The notes: generated by a model from the letters alone, not told the origin. A stretch of DNA of 44,219 bases from an uncultured Bacteroidales bacterium (GCA_905210435.1 CAJLWO010000017.1:1-44219); one strand, 5' to 3'; shown: positions 26,883 to 35,835, numbered from the stretch's first letter. Program-made: numbers and translations.

Positions 26883-26917
26883 CAATTATGAATTATGCAT
26901 TATGAATTATGAATTAC
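26883..26917. repeat. Heptamer tandem array (GAATTAT) at the ruvA 3' end
   Basis: Five 7-bp units: CAATTAT, GAATTAT, GCATTAT, GAATTAT, GAATTAC. The ruvA stop codon (26914-26916) lies in the last unit. The order of variants is the same as in the array at the uvrA 3' end. Confidence 0.88.
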
Positions 26918-27495
26918 ATAAGTGTCAGTGCCTTCTTTATGGCGGCCTCCACTTTCATTGACGGCTCGGCGTTGTAAATTTTTGTAAGCACCTTGTGAGC
27001 CGCCTGACGTGGAAAGCCGAGCATCACCATTGCAGCCAGAGCTTCGTCGAAGTCCGCGCTCGTGGCCGCCGGCTGTATTAATAACGTAGAGTCAGTCGGT
27101 TTTATTTTATCCTTGAGGTCTACAATTATTCTTTCGGCCGTTTTTGCCCCGATGCCCTTCACTCCTTTAAGCCGGCGCACGTCGCCCGACATGATGACCT
27201 GCTCAAGTTCAAGCGTTGGAATCGACGACAATATCATGCGTGCCGTGTTCGACCCGACGCCAGACACTCCGATAAGCAGTCGGAACAATACGCGTTCGCT
27301 TTCCTCGAGAAATCCGAAATACACCCATGCATCCTCGCGTATCACCTCGTGGATAAGCAGTTTTGCCTCCTCCTTCCCCTCGAGTGCCGTAAAGCAAGGC
27401 AGCGTTATATTGATGCCGTAGCCCACACCCCCTGTCTCGATGACGACGTAAGTAGGTGTAAGCTCCGTCACCTTTCCCTTGATATATTCAATCAT
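26914..27495 (-). CDS. ruvA: Holliday junction branch-migration protein RuvA
   Basis: RuvA binds four-way DNA junctions as a tetramer and loads the RuvB helicase motor for branch migration in recombinational repair. The 193-residue protein shows the OB-fold start MIEYIKGKVTELTPTYVVIE. Two helix-hairpin-helix motifs follow (LIGVSGVGSNTARMILS and LKGVKGIGAKTAERIIVDL) and a C-terminal RuvB-contact helix bundle (DEALAAMVMLGFPRQAAHKVL). ruvB and ruvC are not in the window. It starts 6 bp after the bcp stop, so they are co-transcribed. Its stop codon falls in a heptamer tandem array. Confidence 0.96.
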   Translation of the reverse strand: MIEYIKGKVTELTPTYVVIETGGVGYGINITLPCFTALEGKEEAKLLIHEVIREDAWVYFGFLEESERVLFRLLIGVSGVGSNTARMILSSIPTLELEQVIMSGDVRRLKGVKGIGAKTAERIIVDLKDKIKPTDSTLLIQPAATSADFDEALAAMVMLGFPRQAAHKVLTKIYNAEPSMKVEAAIKKALTLM

Positions 27496-27501
27496 ATCTC
27501 T

Positions 27502-27963
27502 CTATTTATTTACGCGGGCGATAATCTGCTCGGCGTGCTCCTTGGTCTTTATCTGCTTCGGCAGGAATATGTCGGCGATGCGACCCTCCTCGTCTATCAG
27601 ATATGTGGTGCGGAGCGTACCTATTGTCTTTCTGCCGCACATCGTTTTCTCGCCCCACGCGCCGAGCTGTTGCAGAAGAGTAGTGTCAGTATCGGCGATG
27701 AGAGGGAAATTGAGCTGATGCTTTTCGATGAATTTCTGATGCGAAGCGGCTGAATCCTTGCTGATGCCCACTATCTCATATCCCAAAGCACGCAGCTCGT
27801 CGCGATGGTCGCGCAGCGAGCATGCCTCGGCCGTGCAGCCCGAAGTATTGTCTTTGGGGTAAGTGTACAGAATGAATTTCTTTCCGGCGAAATCGGCCGT
27901 GCGTATCTCCTTGCCGTCCTGGTCTTTGCCAAGCACCTCCGGCAACTTGTCTCCTATTTCCAT
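27502..27963 (-). CDS. bcp: Thioredoxin-dependent thiol peroxidase (Bcp/PrxQ)
   Basis: This peroxiredoxin of the BCP/PrxQ type reduces hydrogen peroxide and organic hydroperoxides using thioredoxin. The 153 residues contain the peroxidatic Cys43 in YPKDNTSGCTAEACSLRD and the resolving Cys48 four residues on, the atypical 2-Cys spacing of this subgroup. Further motifs are VGISKDSAASHQKFIEKH and FPLIADTD. It is a cytosolic monomer in known relatives. It heads the bcp-ruvA(-sprA) transcript, mixing oxidative defence with DNA repair. Confidence 0.95.
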   Translation of the reverse strand: MEIGDKLPEVLGKDQDGKEIRTADFAGKKFILYTYPKDNTSGCTAEACSLRDHRDELRALGYEIVGISKDSAASHQKFIEKHQLNFPLIADTDTTLLQQLGAWGEKTMCGRKTIGTLRTTYLIDEEGRIADIFLPKQIKTKEHAEQIIARVNK

Positions 27964-28053
27964 AATCTTTATCTTTTATATATTAATGTTGGTTGAAATC
28001 AAATTTCTTTTCCTTGGCAAAACACTGCTGTTGTTCAATATTTCTTGTCAGGT

Positions 28054-28083
28054 TAGTAGCCGCGGTTTTTAACTGCGGAATGT
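28054..28083. repeat. Solo REP-like unit (copy 3)
   Basis: A single arm, TAGTAGCCGCGG..., matches the right arms at 14029-14060 and 19167-19192 with few differences (AACTGCGG for AACCGCGG). No inverted partner is present nearby. It lies between the antiporter stop and bcp. Confidence 0.85.
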
Positions 28084-28090
28084 GTATTTA

Positions 28091-30304
28091 TCATGTCAGT
28101 GAATAAATGGTCTCTTTCGGTCCCGCGAAATAAACTCTGTCGCCCGGCGCGAAAATGACCTTGTCGAGCCTTTCGGCAAAATGTCCGTCACGCTCCACCG
28201 CTATCACCATCGACGAATACTTGTCGGGGATGTCGGCGTCGATGATACTTGCCCCGCACAGCGGCGACATATCGCTGAGTTGCACGTCATATATGCCGAA
28301 ACTTACAGCCGAGGTCGACGAAGCCGCCTCCCCTTCATCATTTTTCTCTATGACCGGAAGCAGGCGCTGTATCTGTTCGTCGGTGCCGATTATGCCTATC
28401 GTGTCGCCGGGAAAAATGCGGTCATTGCTGCGGGGCACAGGTATGAACTGCGAGCCGCGTGTTATGCTCGACACGCTGACTCCGTACTGCGACCGCAATC
28501 CCGAGTTGCACAGCCGTTCTCCCGATATGGGGCACTGGTTGCCCACTGTCATATATGCCAGATGCAGGTCAGATACCACGGAATTGTTTTTGCCCGAACG
28601 GCGCAATTCGCGCTCGTTAAGGTTGTTGATGAACCGGTTCTCTATGTCGCTTACTCGTTGTTTAGCTTTTCCGGAGAGGACAAACAGCGCGAGCACGATT
28701 AGTGCGATTCCGGTTGCAAACCCCGCCGTAAGCGAAAATATCGACGACAGTATGTTGACAATGAACGCCAGCACGAGTATCAGGCGGAATATGCGCATCA
28801 CCACCCGTGGCACACGGTATCCCGCCGGTATCGACACATTGTCGGCCACACGCTTCGATGTCGGCAGCGACAGCGCAAGCAGGAACGGCGACATGGCTAA
28901 AATAGTCACTCCCGCGCCCACATATTTGTATCCATCCGGCATCACGCTCGCAAGCCACGGCATGAGGAAATTAAGCGACACCAGCGTGATGGCGATGAGC
29001 ACTATCGAGTAGAGCATCATGCGCCATACGTAGCGTTTTATGAAAACTTTCCATATCGACTGGCGTTCAGCAGTGTCGGCCGAGTTGGCCTCTTTGCTGT
29101 ATCTGTCGATGAGGAAATGCAGTCTGCGGGGCAGATGTCGTTTTACAATCTCATAGAACGGGTCGGCCATCTTTATGAAATACGGCGTAGTGAATGTGGT
29201 GAGTACCGACACGGCCACCACGATAGGGTAGATGCTCGGCTCGAGTACCCCTAAACTCATACCCAACGAGGCTATGATGAAGGAGAACTCGCCGATTTGT
29301 GTAAGAGAGAATCCCGTCTCTATCGCTACCTTGAGCGATTGCCCGGTCACAATCATGCCGAATGTCCCGAACACTATCATACCCACAATCACCACTGCCG
29401 ACAGTATAAGTATCGGCCCGGCGTATTCCACGATGGTCGTGGGTTGTACCATCATGCCTACCGAGATGAAGAATACAGCGCCGAAAAGGTCTTTGACCGG
29501 CATTGTCACGCGCTCTATCCGCTCGGCATAGCTCGTTCCGGCAAGTATCGAGCCCATCACGAACGCGCCCAACGCGAGCGAGAATCCGCACGCCACCGAA
29601 AATACCGCCATACCTAAGCACAGCCCCATCGAAATGATGAGCAGAGTCTCGTTGTTGAGGAAACGGCGTGTCTTGTTGAGCATGGACGGGAGCACGAATA
29701 CTCCTACCAAGAACCATATTATCAGGAAGAACACGAGTTTGCCGATACTGAGCAGCATCTCCGACCCCTCGACCGAATCATTGACCGCTATCGACGACAG
29801 GATTACCATCATCAATACCGCAAACAGATCCTCCACCACAAGTATGGCGAACACGAGCGCCGCAAATTTCTTCTGCTTAAGTCCCAGGTCGTTAAGCGCC
29901 TTTATGATGATGGTCGTCGACGACATCGAAAGCATTCCGCCCAGGAATATACTGTTGATATACGAGAATCCGAGCAGTGTGCCGATGGCAAACCCCGTGA
30001 ACATCATTCCTATCACGATTATCAGGGCCGTCACCACCGCCGAGCCACCCGTATTCATCAGTTTCTTGAAATTGAATTCCAGACCGAGCGAGAACAGCAG
30101 CACGATGATGCCTATCTGCGCCCAGAACTCTATATTGGCCTCATTGGCCACCGATGGAAGCGGCTCGAAATTGGGGCTTGCTAAAAATCCGGCGACGATA
30201 TATCCCAATACCACCGGCTGCTTGATCCATTTGAACAAAAGTGTCACAGCCGCTCCGAGTATCAGAATGAACGCCAGATCCGTGATAAGACTTTCAATAT
30301 CCAT
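28091..30304 (-). CDS. CPA2-family cation/proton antiporter (KefB-like) with two RCK-C domains
   Basis: This is a monovalent-cation:proton antiporter in the inner membrane. The start at 30304 (MDIESLITDLAFILILG) gives 737 residues; the 10 upstream codons lack family resemblance. Residues of about 1-400 form the antiporter domain with some 12 helices, including VLGYIVAGFLASPNF, GIIVLLFSLGLEFNFKK and FSLALGAFVMGSILAG. After a linker and further membrane helices (about 430-570), two TrkA-C/RCK-C ligand domains follow: around GVSVSSITRGSQFIPV and around YDVQLSDMSPLCGASI. There is no RCK-N nucleotide-binding domain. The transported ion (K+ or Na+) cannot be read from sequence. Confidence 0.92.
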   Translation of the reverse strand: MDIESLITDLAFILILGAAVTLLFKWIKQPVVLGYIVAGFLASPNFEPLPSVANEANIEFWAQIGIIVLLFSLGLEFNFKKLMNTGGSAVVTALIIVIGMMFTGFAIGTLLGFSYINSIFLGGMLSMSSTTIIIKALNDLGLKQKKFAALVFAILVVEDLFAVLMMVILSSIAVNDSVEGSEMLLSIGKLVFFLIIWFLVGVFVLPSMLNKTRRFLNNETLLIISMGLCLGMAVFSVACGFSLALGAFVMGSILAGTSYAERIERVTMPVKDLFGAVFFISVGMMVQPTTIVEYAGPILILSAVVIVGMIVFGTFGMIVTGQSLKVAIETGFSLTQIGEFSFIIASLGMSLGVLEPSIYPIVVAVSVLTTFTTPYFIKMADPFYEIVKRHLPRRLHFLIDRYSKEANSADTAERQSIWKVFIKRYVWRMMLYSIVLIAITLVSLNFLMPWLASVMPDGYKYVGAGVTILAMSPFLLALSLPTSKRVADNVSIPAGYRVPRVVMRIFRLILVLAFIVNILSSIFSLTAGFATGIALIVLALFVLSGKAKQRVSDIENRFINNLNERELRRSGKNNSVVSDLHLAYMTVGNQCPISGERLCNSGLRSQYGVSVSSITRGSQFIPVPRSNDRIFPGDTIGIIGTDEQIQRLLPVIEKNDEGEAASSTSAVSFGIYDVQLSDMSPLCGASIIDADIPDKYSSMVIAVERDGHFAERLDKVIFAPGDRVYFAGPKETIYSLT

Positions 30305-30347
30305 AACTACATTCAATATCAATAACCACCCCAACCAATTCCATTCC

Positions 30348-30438
30348 CAATCAACCCCGATTAACCTCGATTACTCTCGATTACTCCTGCTAAATCCCGA
30401 TTACTCCCGGTTACTCCCGCTCAATCCCCTTCAAATCC
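30348..30438. repeat. Decamer tandem array B (consensus CGATTACTCC)
   Basis: About nine units of 10 bp, e.g. CGATTAACCT, CGATTACTCT, CGATTACTCC, TGCTAAATCC, CGATTACTCC, CGGTTACTCC, CGCTCAATCC. It lies in the mgtC-antiporter spacer, ahead of the antiporter start, and is followed by a heptamer array at 30451. Confidence 0.8.
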
Positions 30439-30450
30439 CCCAAAATTCAA

Positions 30451-30485
30451 AATTACTAATTACTCATTCCTAATTACTAATTGCT
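30451..30485. repeat. Heptamer tandem array (AATTACT) at the mgtC 3' end
   Basis: Five 7-bp units: AATTACT, AATTACT, CATTCCT, AATTACT, AATTGCT. The array ends at the first base of the mgtC stop codon (TCA on plus, 30485-30487). It has the same length and unit size as the ruvA array but another unit sequence. Confidence 0.85.
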
Positions 30486-31201
30486 CAAATGCTTACCTGA
30501 TTGGCAAGCGAAATGGAATGAGTGGGGTTGAGTGTTCGCAACTGCTCGAATATCTTGATATAGTCGGTTGATTCCTTGAACAGTACCACGAAATTCAGTC
30601 GCGTGGCCTCCTCGTCGTAGTCATATTCAAGATACATGTTGGTGATAGTCACTTTGTTTTTTCTGAGCACTTCGCGGTAAGCCTCGATGTCAGTCACGAC
30701 ACAGTTGATAAGCATGCGTATAATTCGTGACTCGGCTCCCATTGCCGTACGGTGCTCGACGCGCTCGAACCAGTGCAACACCACTAATATGAGCAGCGTG
30801 GCCGTGATTGACAACGTGTACATTCCTAACCCCACAGCCATGCCTATCGTAGCCACCATCCATATTCCGGCGGCTGTAGTCAGACCGCGTACCGAACCTT
30901 TCATCTGTATGATGGCTCCGGCGCCGAGAAAACCGACACCTGTCACCACCTGCGCGGCAATACGTCCCGGGTCGCCGTTCTTAAGACCCAAATATTCCTG
31001 CGGCACATAGATTGATATGAGCATGGCGAGCGTGGCGCCCATGCATATAAGCGCGAAAGTGCGTATGCCTGCCGACTGTCCTTTTAGCTTCCGTTCGAAT
31101 CCGACGGCGCTCCCCAGCAGCAGACTCACGCACAGCTTGACTATTGCCGACGCGGTTGTCACCTCCGTAGAGGTTATTTCCCTGATGATGTCATCAAACA
31201 T
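30485..31201 (-). CDS. MgtC/SapB-family inner-membrane protein
   Basis: The 238-residue product has the MgtC-type membrane domain in the first 150 residues. It contains LLGSAVGFERKLKGQSAGIRT, DPGRIAAQVVTGVGFLGAG, IIQMKGSVRGLTTAAGIW and TIGMAVGLGMYTLS. The C-terminal 80 residues form an ACT-like soluble domain (CVVTDIEAYREVLRKNK... to the end). MgtC relatives are linked to growth at low magnesium and to inhibition of F-ATPase in some pathogens; the role here is unknown. It starts 2 bp after the coiled-coil gene, so both belong to one transcript. Confidence 0.93.
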   Translation of the reverse strand: MFDDIIREITSTEVTTASAIVKLCVSLLLGSAVGFERKLKGQSAGIRTFALICMGATLAMLISIYVPQEYLGLKNGDPGRIAAQVVTGVGFLGAGAIIQMKGSVRGLTTAAGIWMVATIGMAVGLGMYTLSITATLLILVVLHWFERVEHRTAMGAESRIIRMLINCVVTDIEAYREVLRKNKVTITNMYLEYDYDEEATRLNFVVLFKESTDYIKIFEQLRTLNPTHSISLANQVSI

Positions 31202-31203
31202 AA

Positions 31204-32199
31204 TTATTTCTTCATCTCAAACTGACGCGAGGCCAGACGGAAATTGTCGCAGAACAGTTCTACCGTATAAGTGCCGGGATTGAGCGTCGAAGTGACATCC
31301 CAGTATATTTCCACGCCTCCAATCTCCTCGTTGGCATATTCGATGGTGCGGCGAGCGGTAGCCTGAAGTGTCGCGCCCTCGAAGCTGAACGAACCGCCTC
31401 CGGGCAGCAGGTCGCCTTCAGGTGTCGTGATACGCATGTAGATGGTCTTTTCTCCGGCCGGTGTGGAATTGTTCTGAGGTATGGTGAACGTCACGCAAAG
31501 ACGTGTCGCCTTTGTGATATTCTTCTCGTTCTTCCCCTTCTTGTTGAGCGCACGCAGCGTCAGGCCGGTCACGTTGAGTTTCTCGGCGAGAGTCATGCGT
31601 TCGGTCAGATGCTCGTTTTTGCGCGTCATGTCCTGCACGCGGCTGTTGAGCTGCTGGTTCTGGTTCTTGATTGTCGTATTTTCCTCCTTGAGCTGGTCGT
31701 TCTCCGCCATCAGCTCGTTGATACGGGCGGTATAGTCGCGCAGTATCCCTTTGAGAGTGTTGATTTCGTCGGTGAGTTTCTTTATCTGTGCAGCGCTCTT
31801 GGTCTTTTCATTGTTAAGTTCCGTCATGAGCTTTTCAATCTGAGCGCGCGCAGCCTGATATTTCTCCACAATCGAGTCATTGGCGAGCAATATGGTCTGA
31901 CCCTCCATCTGCTGGAAGTCATCGTCTATTTTCAACAGTTCGAGTTCGTTGATTTGCATCTGCTGGGCAAGAAGTTGCTGCTGCGTATCTTCAACCTGCT
32001 TCTTCGATTCTTCAAGTTCCTTGTTTTTCGACGACATCATCACAAAAAACAGGGCGAGTAACGCCAACAGCACAATCACCGCGCCGCCGATAATCATCAT
32101 CCGGTTTCGCTTCTGCCGTTTAAGTTGTTGCTGCTGCATCTCCGACAACTGCCCCTCACGGTTAGGGTCAGGATTGACAGGTATATTGAAATTGTCCAT
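31204..32199 (-). CDS. Single-pass membrane protein with long coiled coil
   Basis: This 331-residue protein is conserved-looking but unnamed. A cytoplasmic head rich in Gln/Arg (QQQQLKRQKRNR) precedes one membrane helix at about residues 34-53 (MIIGGAVIVLLALLALFFVM). A coiled coil runs from about 55 to 205 with regular heptads of Leu, Ile and charged residues. The C-terminal domain (about 210-331) is a beta-sandwich-like periplasmic module with RLCVTFTIPQNN, IYMRITTPEGDLLPGG and GTYTVELFCDNFRLASR. Its position between secA and mgtC suggests an envelope role, but no function is known to me. Confidence 0.85.
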   Translation of the reverse strand: MDNFNIPVNPDPNREGQLSEMQQQQLKRQKRNRMMIIGGAVIVLLALLALFFVMMSSKNKELEESKKQVEDTQQQLLAQQMQINELELLKIDDDFQQMEGQTILLANDSIVEKYQAARAQIEKLMTELNNEKTKSAAQIKKLTDEINTLKGILRDYTARINELMAENDQLKEENTTIKNQNQQLNSRVQDMTRKNEHLTERMTLAEKLNVTGLTLRALNKKGKNEKNITKATRLCVTFTIPQNNSTPAGEKTIYMRITTPEGDLLPGGGSFSFEGATLQATARRTIEYANEEIGGVEIYWDVTSTLNPGTYTVELFCDNFRLASRQFEMKK

Positions 32200-32271
32200 A
32201 TTGAAATTCCTTTTTAACGGATTATAACTCAGATAACATGTATTGTATTATAAAAAAGAAGGCCGGTGTAT

Positions 32272-32388
32272 AACGCCTGTAATTCCTATAACTCCTATAA
32301 GCCCAATAAGTCCAATAAGCCATATAGGGACTATTGGCCCTATAACTCCTATAAGACTTATAAATCTTATAAGAATTATATATCCTAC
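32272..32388. repeat. Nonamer tandem array C, 13 units (consensus AAGTCCTAT)
   Basis: Thirteen consecutive 9-bp units keep exact register, for example AATTCCTAT, AACTCCTAT, AAGCCCAAT, AAGTCCAAT, AAGCCATAT, TGGCCCTAT, AACTCCTAT, AAGACTTAT, AAATCTTAT, AAGAATTAT. The final TAT or AAT is the best kept part. It sits between secA and the coiled-coil gene. The frames open on both strands here only reflect the period of three codons. Confidence 0.9.
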
Positions 32389-32436
32389 TCCCCGATTAAT
32401 ATCCTCGATAATTAACCGCTGGAAAATAAGATAATA

Positions 32437-32457
32437 GCGGGGGCGCAACGCCCCCGC
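32437..32457 (-). terminator. Hairpin just past the secA stop
   Basis: GCGGGGGCG-CAA-CGCCCCCGC forms a 9-bp perfect stem with a 3-nt loop, 6 bp beyond the secA stop at 32464. On the minus strand the sequence after it (CTATTATCTTATTTTCC) is U-rich. Terminator is the likeliest role. The stem resembles the GGGGGCG hairpins at 10357-10433. Confidence 0.65.
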
Positions 32458-32463
32458 CTTATT

Positions 32464-35400
32464 TTAAATGTTCTCGTTGCGTCCGTGGCAGTTCTTGAAC
32501 TTCTTGCCCGACCCGCAGGGACACGGATCATTACGTCCTACCTTCGGCCCTGCCTTGACAGGCTCGGGACGCGATTTCTGCGCTTGCGATGCATTCACGC
32601 CGGCGCGTCTTTCTGCCTCGCCGGGCAGTTCATCCTTGGTAGCCTTCAGGTTGCTGTTGGGGTTGGTGCGTTCAGGCATCGCCTGACGCACTTCGGGCGC
32701 TTTGCGCTCCGGTGCCTGATTGGCGTTTTCACCCTCGCCTTCGGCGGGAGTCTCGCGCTTGGGTATGTAAATCTGGCCGCGGAGCAGCGATGACATAGCC
32801 TTGTTGTTGAGCACCGAAAGCATGCGTTCGAATATGTGGAACGACTCTACCTTGTAGATTACCAGCGGGTCTTTCTGCTCGTACGATGCGTTCTGTACCG
32901 ACTGGCGCAGCTGGTCGAGTTCGCGCAGGTGCTCTTTCCACAGTTCGTCGATGCATATCAGCAGTATGGTCTTGTGCCATTCCTTCACTATCTGCTTGCA
33001 GTCGGTATCGTAAGCCTTGTTGATGTCGACGCGTATCTGGTACACACGCTTGCCGTCGGTGATGGGCACGATAATCAGGCCCTTGGCGTTGCGGTTCTCG
33101 ACCCAGTCCTTGATGACGGGGGTTGCCATCTCGATGATGCGCTCGCTCTTGCGGTCAAGCGCCTGAGTGGCGGCGGCGTAGAGCGCGTTGATGGCGTCTT
33201 CGCGCTCCATGTTGCGGAACTCCTCTTCGGTGAACGGCGGTTCGATGGCAAGCACACGCATCAGCTCCAGACGCATATCCTCGTAGTAATCGGCCTCCGG
33301 ATAGTTGTTGACGATGTTCTCGATGGTGTCGTAGAGCATGTTGGCGATGTCGATGCCTACACGTTCGCCGAGCAGCGCGTGGTGGCGGCGCGCGTAGATA
33401 TACGTACGCTGCTTGTTCATCACGTCGTCATATTCGAGAAGACGTTTACGTATGCCGAAGTTGTTCTCTTCCACGCGTTTCTGCGCTTTCTCGATGGCGT
33501 TTGTCACCATCTTCGACTCTATCATCTCTCCGTCGTGCAGACCGAGACGGTCGAGCATCTTCATCACGCGGTCGGTGGCGAAGAGTCGCATCAGCTGGTC
33601 CTCGAACGATACGAAGAATACCGACGAACCCGGGTCGCCCTGACGTCCCGAACGTCCGCGCAGCTGACGGTCGACACGGCGCGACTCATGGCGCTCCGTA
33701 CCGATGATTGCAAGTCCGCCGGCGGCTTTCACCGTTTCCGAGAGCTTGATGTCGGTACCGCGGCCTGCCATGTTGGTGGCGATGGTGACGGTGCCCGACT
33801 GGCCTGCGAGTGCCACGACCTGTGCCTCGCGCTGGTGCAGCTTGGCATTGAGCACCTGGCAGTCGATCTTGCGCAGGTCGAGCATGCGCTTGAGCAGCTC
33901 GGATATTTCTACCGAAGTCGTACCCACGAGTACCGGACGTCCGGCCTCGCGCAGTTTCACTATCTCTTCGATTACGGCTGCATATTTCTCTTTCTTGGTG
34001 CGGTATACGCGGTCGTTCATGTCGATACGCGCCACCGGACGGTTGGTCGGAATCGTCACCACATCGAGTTTGTAGATGTCCCACAATTCGCCGGCCTCGG
34101 TCTCGGCCGTACCGGTCATACCGGCCAGCTTGTGGTACATGCGGAAGTAGTTCTGCAGGGTGATGGTGGCGAACGTCTGTGTAGCGGCTTCCACCTTAAC
34201 GCCCTCTTTTGCCTCGATGGCCTGGTGGAGTCCGTCGCTGTAGCGGCGTCCCTCCATGATACGGCCCGTCTGCTCGTCGACGATTTTGATTTTGCCCTCG
34301 TCGATTACATATTCCACATCCTTGTCAAACAGGGTATAGGCTTTGAGCAGCTGGTTGACGGTGTGCACGCGTTCCGATTTGACGGCATAGTCGTTCATCA
34401 CCTCGTCCTTTCTCTCCTGACGCTGCTGCAGGTCGGCTATCTTTTCAAGTTCCGACAGCTGCGATGCGATGTCGGGGAGCACGAAGAACTGCGGGTCGTT
34501 GCTCTTGCCCGTGAGTTCGTCGATACCCTTGTCGGTAAGGTCGACCGAACGGTTCTTCTCGTCAATTACGAAATAGAGCGGTTCGGTAGCCTTGGGCATC
34601 TCGCGTGCGTTGTCCTGAAGATAATATGCCTCGGTGTCGAGAAGTATCTTTTTCATACCCTCCTGCGAGAGGAATTTGATGAGGGCGCCGTATTTGGGAA
34701 GTCCCTTGAATGCCCTGAACAGTGCGAGCGCACCCTCTTTCTGCACATTCTTGTCGGGTGATTTCAGCTTCTCTTTCGCGTCGGTGAGGAACTGGTTGAC
34801 AAGACGGCGCTGTGCGAGTACCACTTTCTCCACGTTGGCCTTGAACATGTCAAACATCTGGTCGTCACCCTTCGGCACCGGACCTGAGATGATGAGCGGC
34901 GTACGCGCATCGTCGATAAGCACCGAGTCAACCTCGTCGACGATAGCGTAATAGTGCTTGCGCTGCACTAAGTCGCCGGGCGTCATGGCCATATTGTCGC
35001 GCAGGTAGTCGAAACCGAACTCGTTGTTCGTTCCGAATGTGATGTCGCAGTTGTAGGCCGCGCGGCGCTGCGGGGTGTTGGGCTGATGCTTGTCGATGCA
35101 GTCAACAGTCGAACCATGGAACATATAGAGCGGACCCATCCACTCCGAGTCACGTTTCGACAGGTAGTCGTTGACGGTCACCACATGGACGCCGCGGTGC
35201 GACAGCGAGCGCAGGAACACCGGAAGCGTGGCCACAAGCGTTTTACCCTCACCGGTAGCCATCTCGGCGATTTTACCCTGATGGAGTACGATACCGCCTA
35301 TGAGCTGTACGTCGTAGTGTATCATGTCCCACGTGATGAGGTTGCCGCCGGCCATCCACTTGTTGCGCCATACGGCATTGCCGTCCTCGTCGATGCTTAC

Positions 35401-35835
35401 AAAGTCATATCCTTTGGCGGCGAGTTCGCGGTCGAGCTGCGTGGCCTTCACGACGATGGTATCGTTGTGGGCGAAGCGGGCTGCCGTCTCGCGCATTACG
35501 GCGAACACTACCGGAAGATGCTCGTTGAGCTTGTCCTCCAGTGTGTCGATGATGTTTTTCTCATGTTTGTCAATCTCGTCCCAAAGGGGCTGGCGCTCGT
35601 CGAAAGGCAGGCTGTCAACCTGTTCTTTCGTTTGGGCTATGGTCTCTTCGTCGGCTTTGATTGCTGCGGCGATGTCGGCGCGCACAAGGTCGATGCGTTC
35701 ACGCAGCTGGTCCACTGTCAGTGACTGCATCTCCGGTCCGAGAGCGTTGATTTTATCGACTATCGGCTGTATCTCCTTTAAGTCGCGCTGTGACTTGTTG
35801 CCAAAAAATTTACTTAAAATTGAAGTTAATGACAT
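32464..35835 (-). CDS. secA: Preprotein translocase ATPase SecA
   Basis: SecA drives proteins through the SecYEG channel using ATP. The 1123 residues exceed E. coli SecA (901). Walker A MATGEGKT lies at about 192-199 rather than near 105, because of an N-terminal insertion rich in charged helix (about 60-150), typical of Bacteroidota. DEVDSVLIDDARTPLIISG, the NBD2 motifs (VLVGTTSVEISE, TNMAGRGTDIKL) and RQLRGRSGRQGDPGSS are intact. The C-terminus ends in a SEC-C zinc motif (DPCPCGSGKKFKNCHG) preceded by a proline/glutamate-rich linker. It supplies the periplasmic proteins that T9SS later exports. A hairpin terminator follows. Confidence 0.98.
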   Translation of the reverse strand: MSLTSILSKFFGNKSQRDLKEIQPIVDKINALGPEMQSLTVDQLRERIDLVRADIAAAIKADEETIAQTKEQVDSLPFDERQPLWDEIDKHEKNIIDTLEDKLNEHLPVVFAVMRETAARFAHNDTIVVKATQLDRELAAKGYDFVSIDEDGNAVWRNKWMAGGNLITWDMIHYDVQLIGGIVLHQGKIAEMATGEGKTLVATLPVFLRSLSHRGVHVVTVNDYLSKRDSEWMGPLYMFHGSTVDCIDKHQPNTPQRRAAYNCDITFGTNNEFGFDYLRDNMAMTPGDLVQRKHYYAIVDEVDSVLIDDARTPLIISGPVPKGDDQMFDMFKANVEKVVLAQRRLVNQFLTDAKEKLKSPDKNVQKEGALALFRAFKGLPKYGALIKFLSQEGMKKILLDTEAYYLQDNAREMPKATEPLYFVIDEKNRSVDLTDKGIDELTGKSNDPQFFVLPDIASQLSELEKIADLQQRQERKDEVMNDYAVKSERVHTVNQLLKAYTLFDKDVEYVIDEGKIKIVDEQTGRIMEGRRYSDGLHQAIEAKEGVKVEAATQTFATITLQNYFRMYHKLAGMTGTAETEAGELWDIYKLDVVTIPTNRPVARIDMNDRVYRTKKEKYAAVIEEIVKLREAGRPVLVGTTSVEISELLKRMLDLRKIDCQVLNAKLHQREAQVVALAGQSGTVTIATNMAGRGTDIKLSETVKAAGGLAIIGTERHESRRVDRQLRGRSGRQGDPGSSVFFVSFEDQLMRLFATDRVMKMLDRLGLHDGEMIESKMVTNAIEKAQKRVEENNFGIRKRLLEYDDVMNKQRTYIYARRHHALLGERVGIDIANMLYDTIENIVNNYPEADYYEDMRLELMRVLAIEPPFTEEEFRNMEREDAINALYAAATQALDRKSERIIEMATPVIKDWVENRNAKGLIIVPITDGKRVYQIRVDINKAYDTDCKQIVKEWHKTILLICIDELWKEHLRELDQLRQSVQNASYEQKDPLVIYKVESFHIFERMLSVLNNKAMSSLLRGQIYIPKRETPAEGEGENANQAPERKAPEVRQAMPERTNPNSNLKATKDELPGEAERRAGVNASQAQKSRPEPVKAGPKVGRNDPCPCGSGKKFKNCHGRNENI

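Noticed and set aside
32243..32448. Small open frames of 63-66 codons on both strands with Ile/Pro/Gly-type tripeptide repeats
   Set aside because: They are by-products of the 9-bp tandem array (three codons per unit, no stop in the unit). There is no start signal, and both strands are open equally.
32836..34761. A 641-codon plus-strand open frame inside secA
   Set aside because: It is antisense to a well-conserved gene and is produced by its codon usage; the composition is not protein-like.
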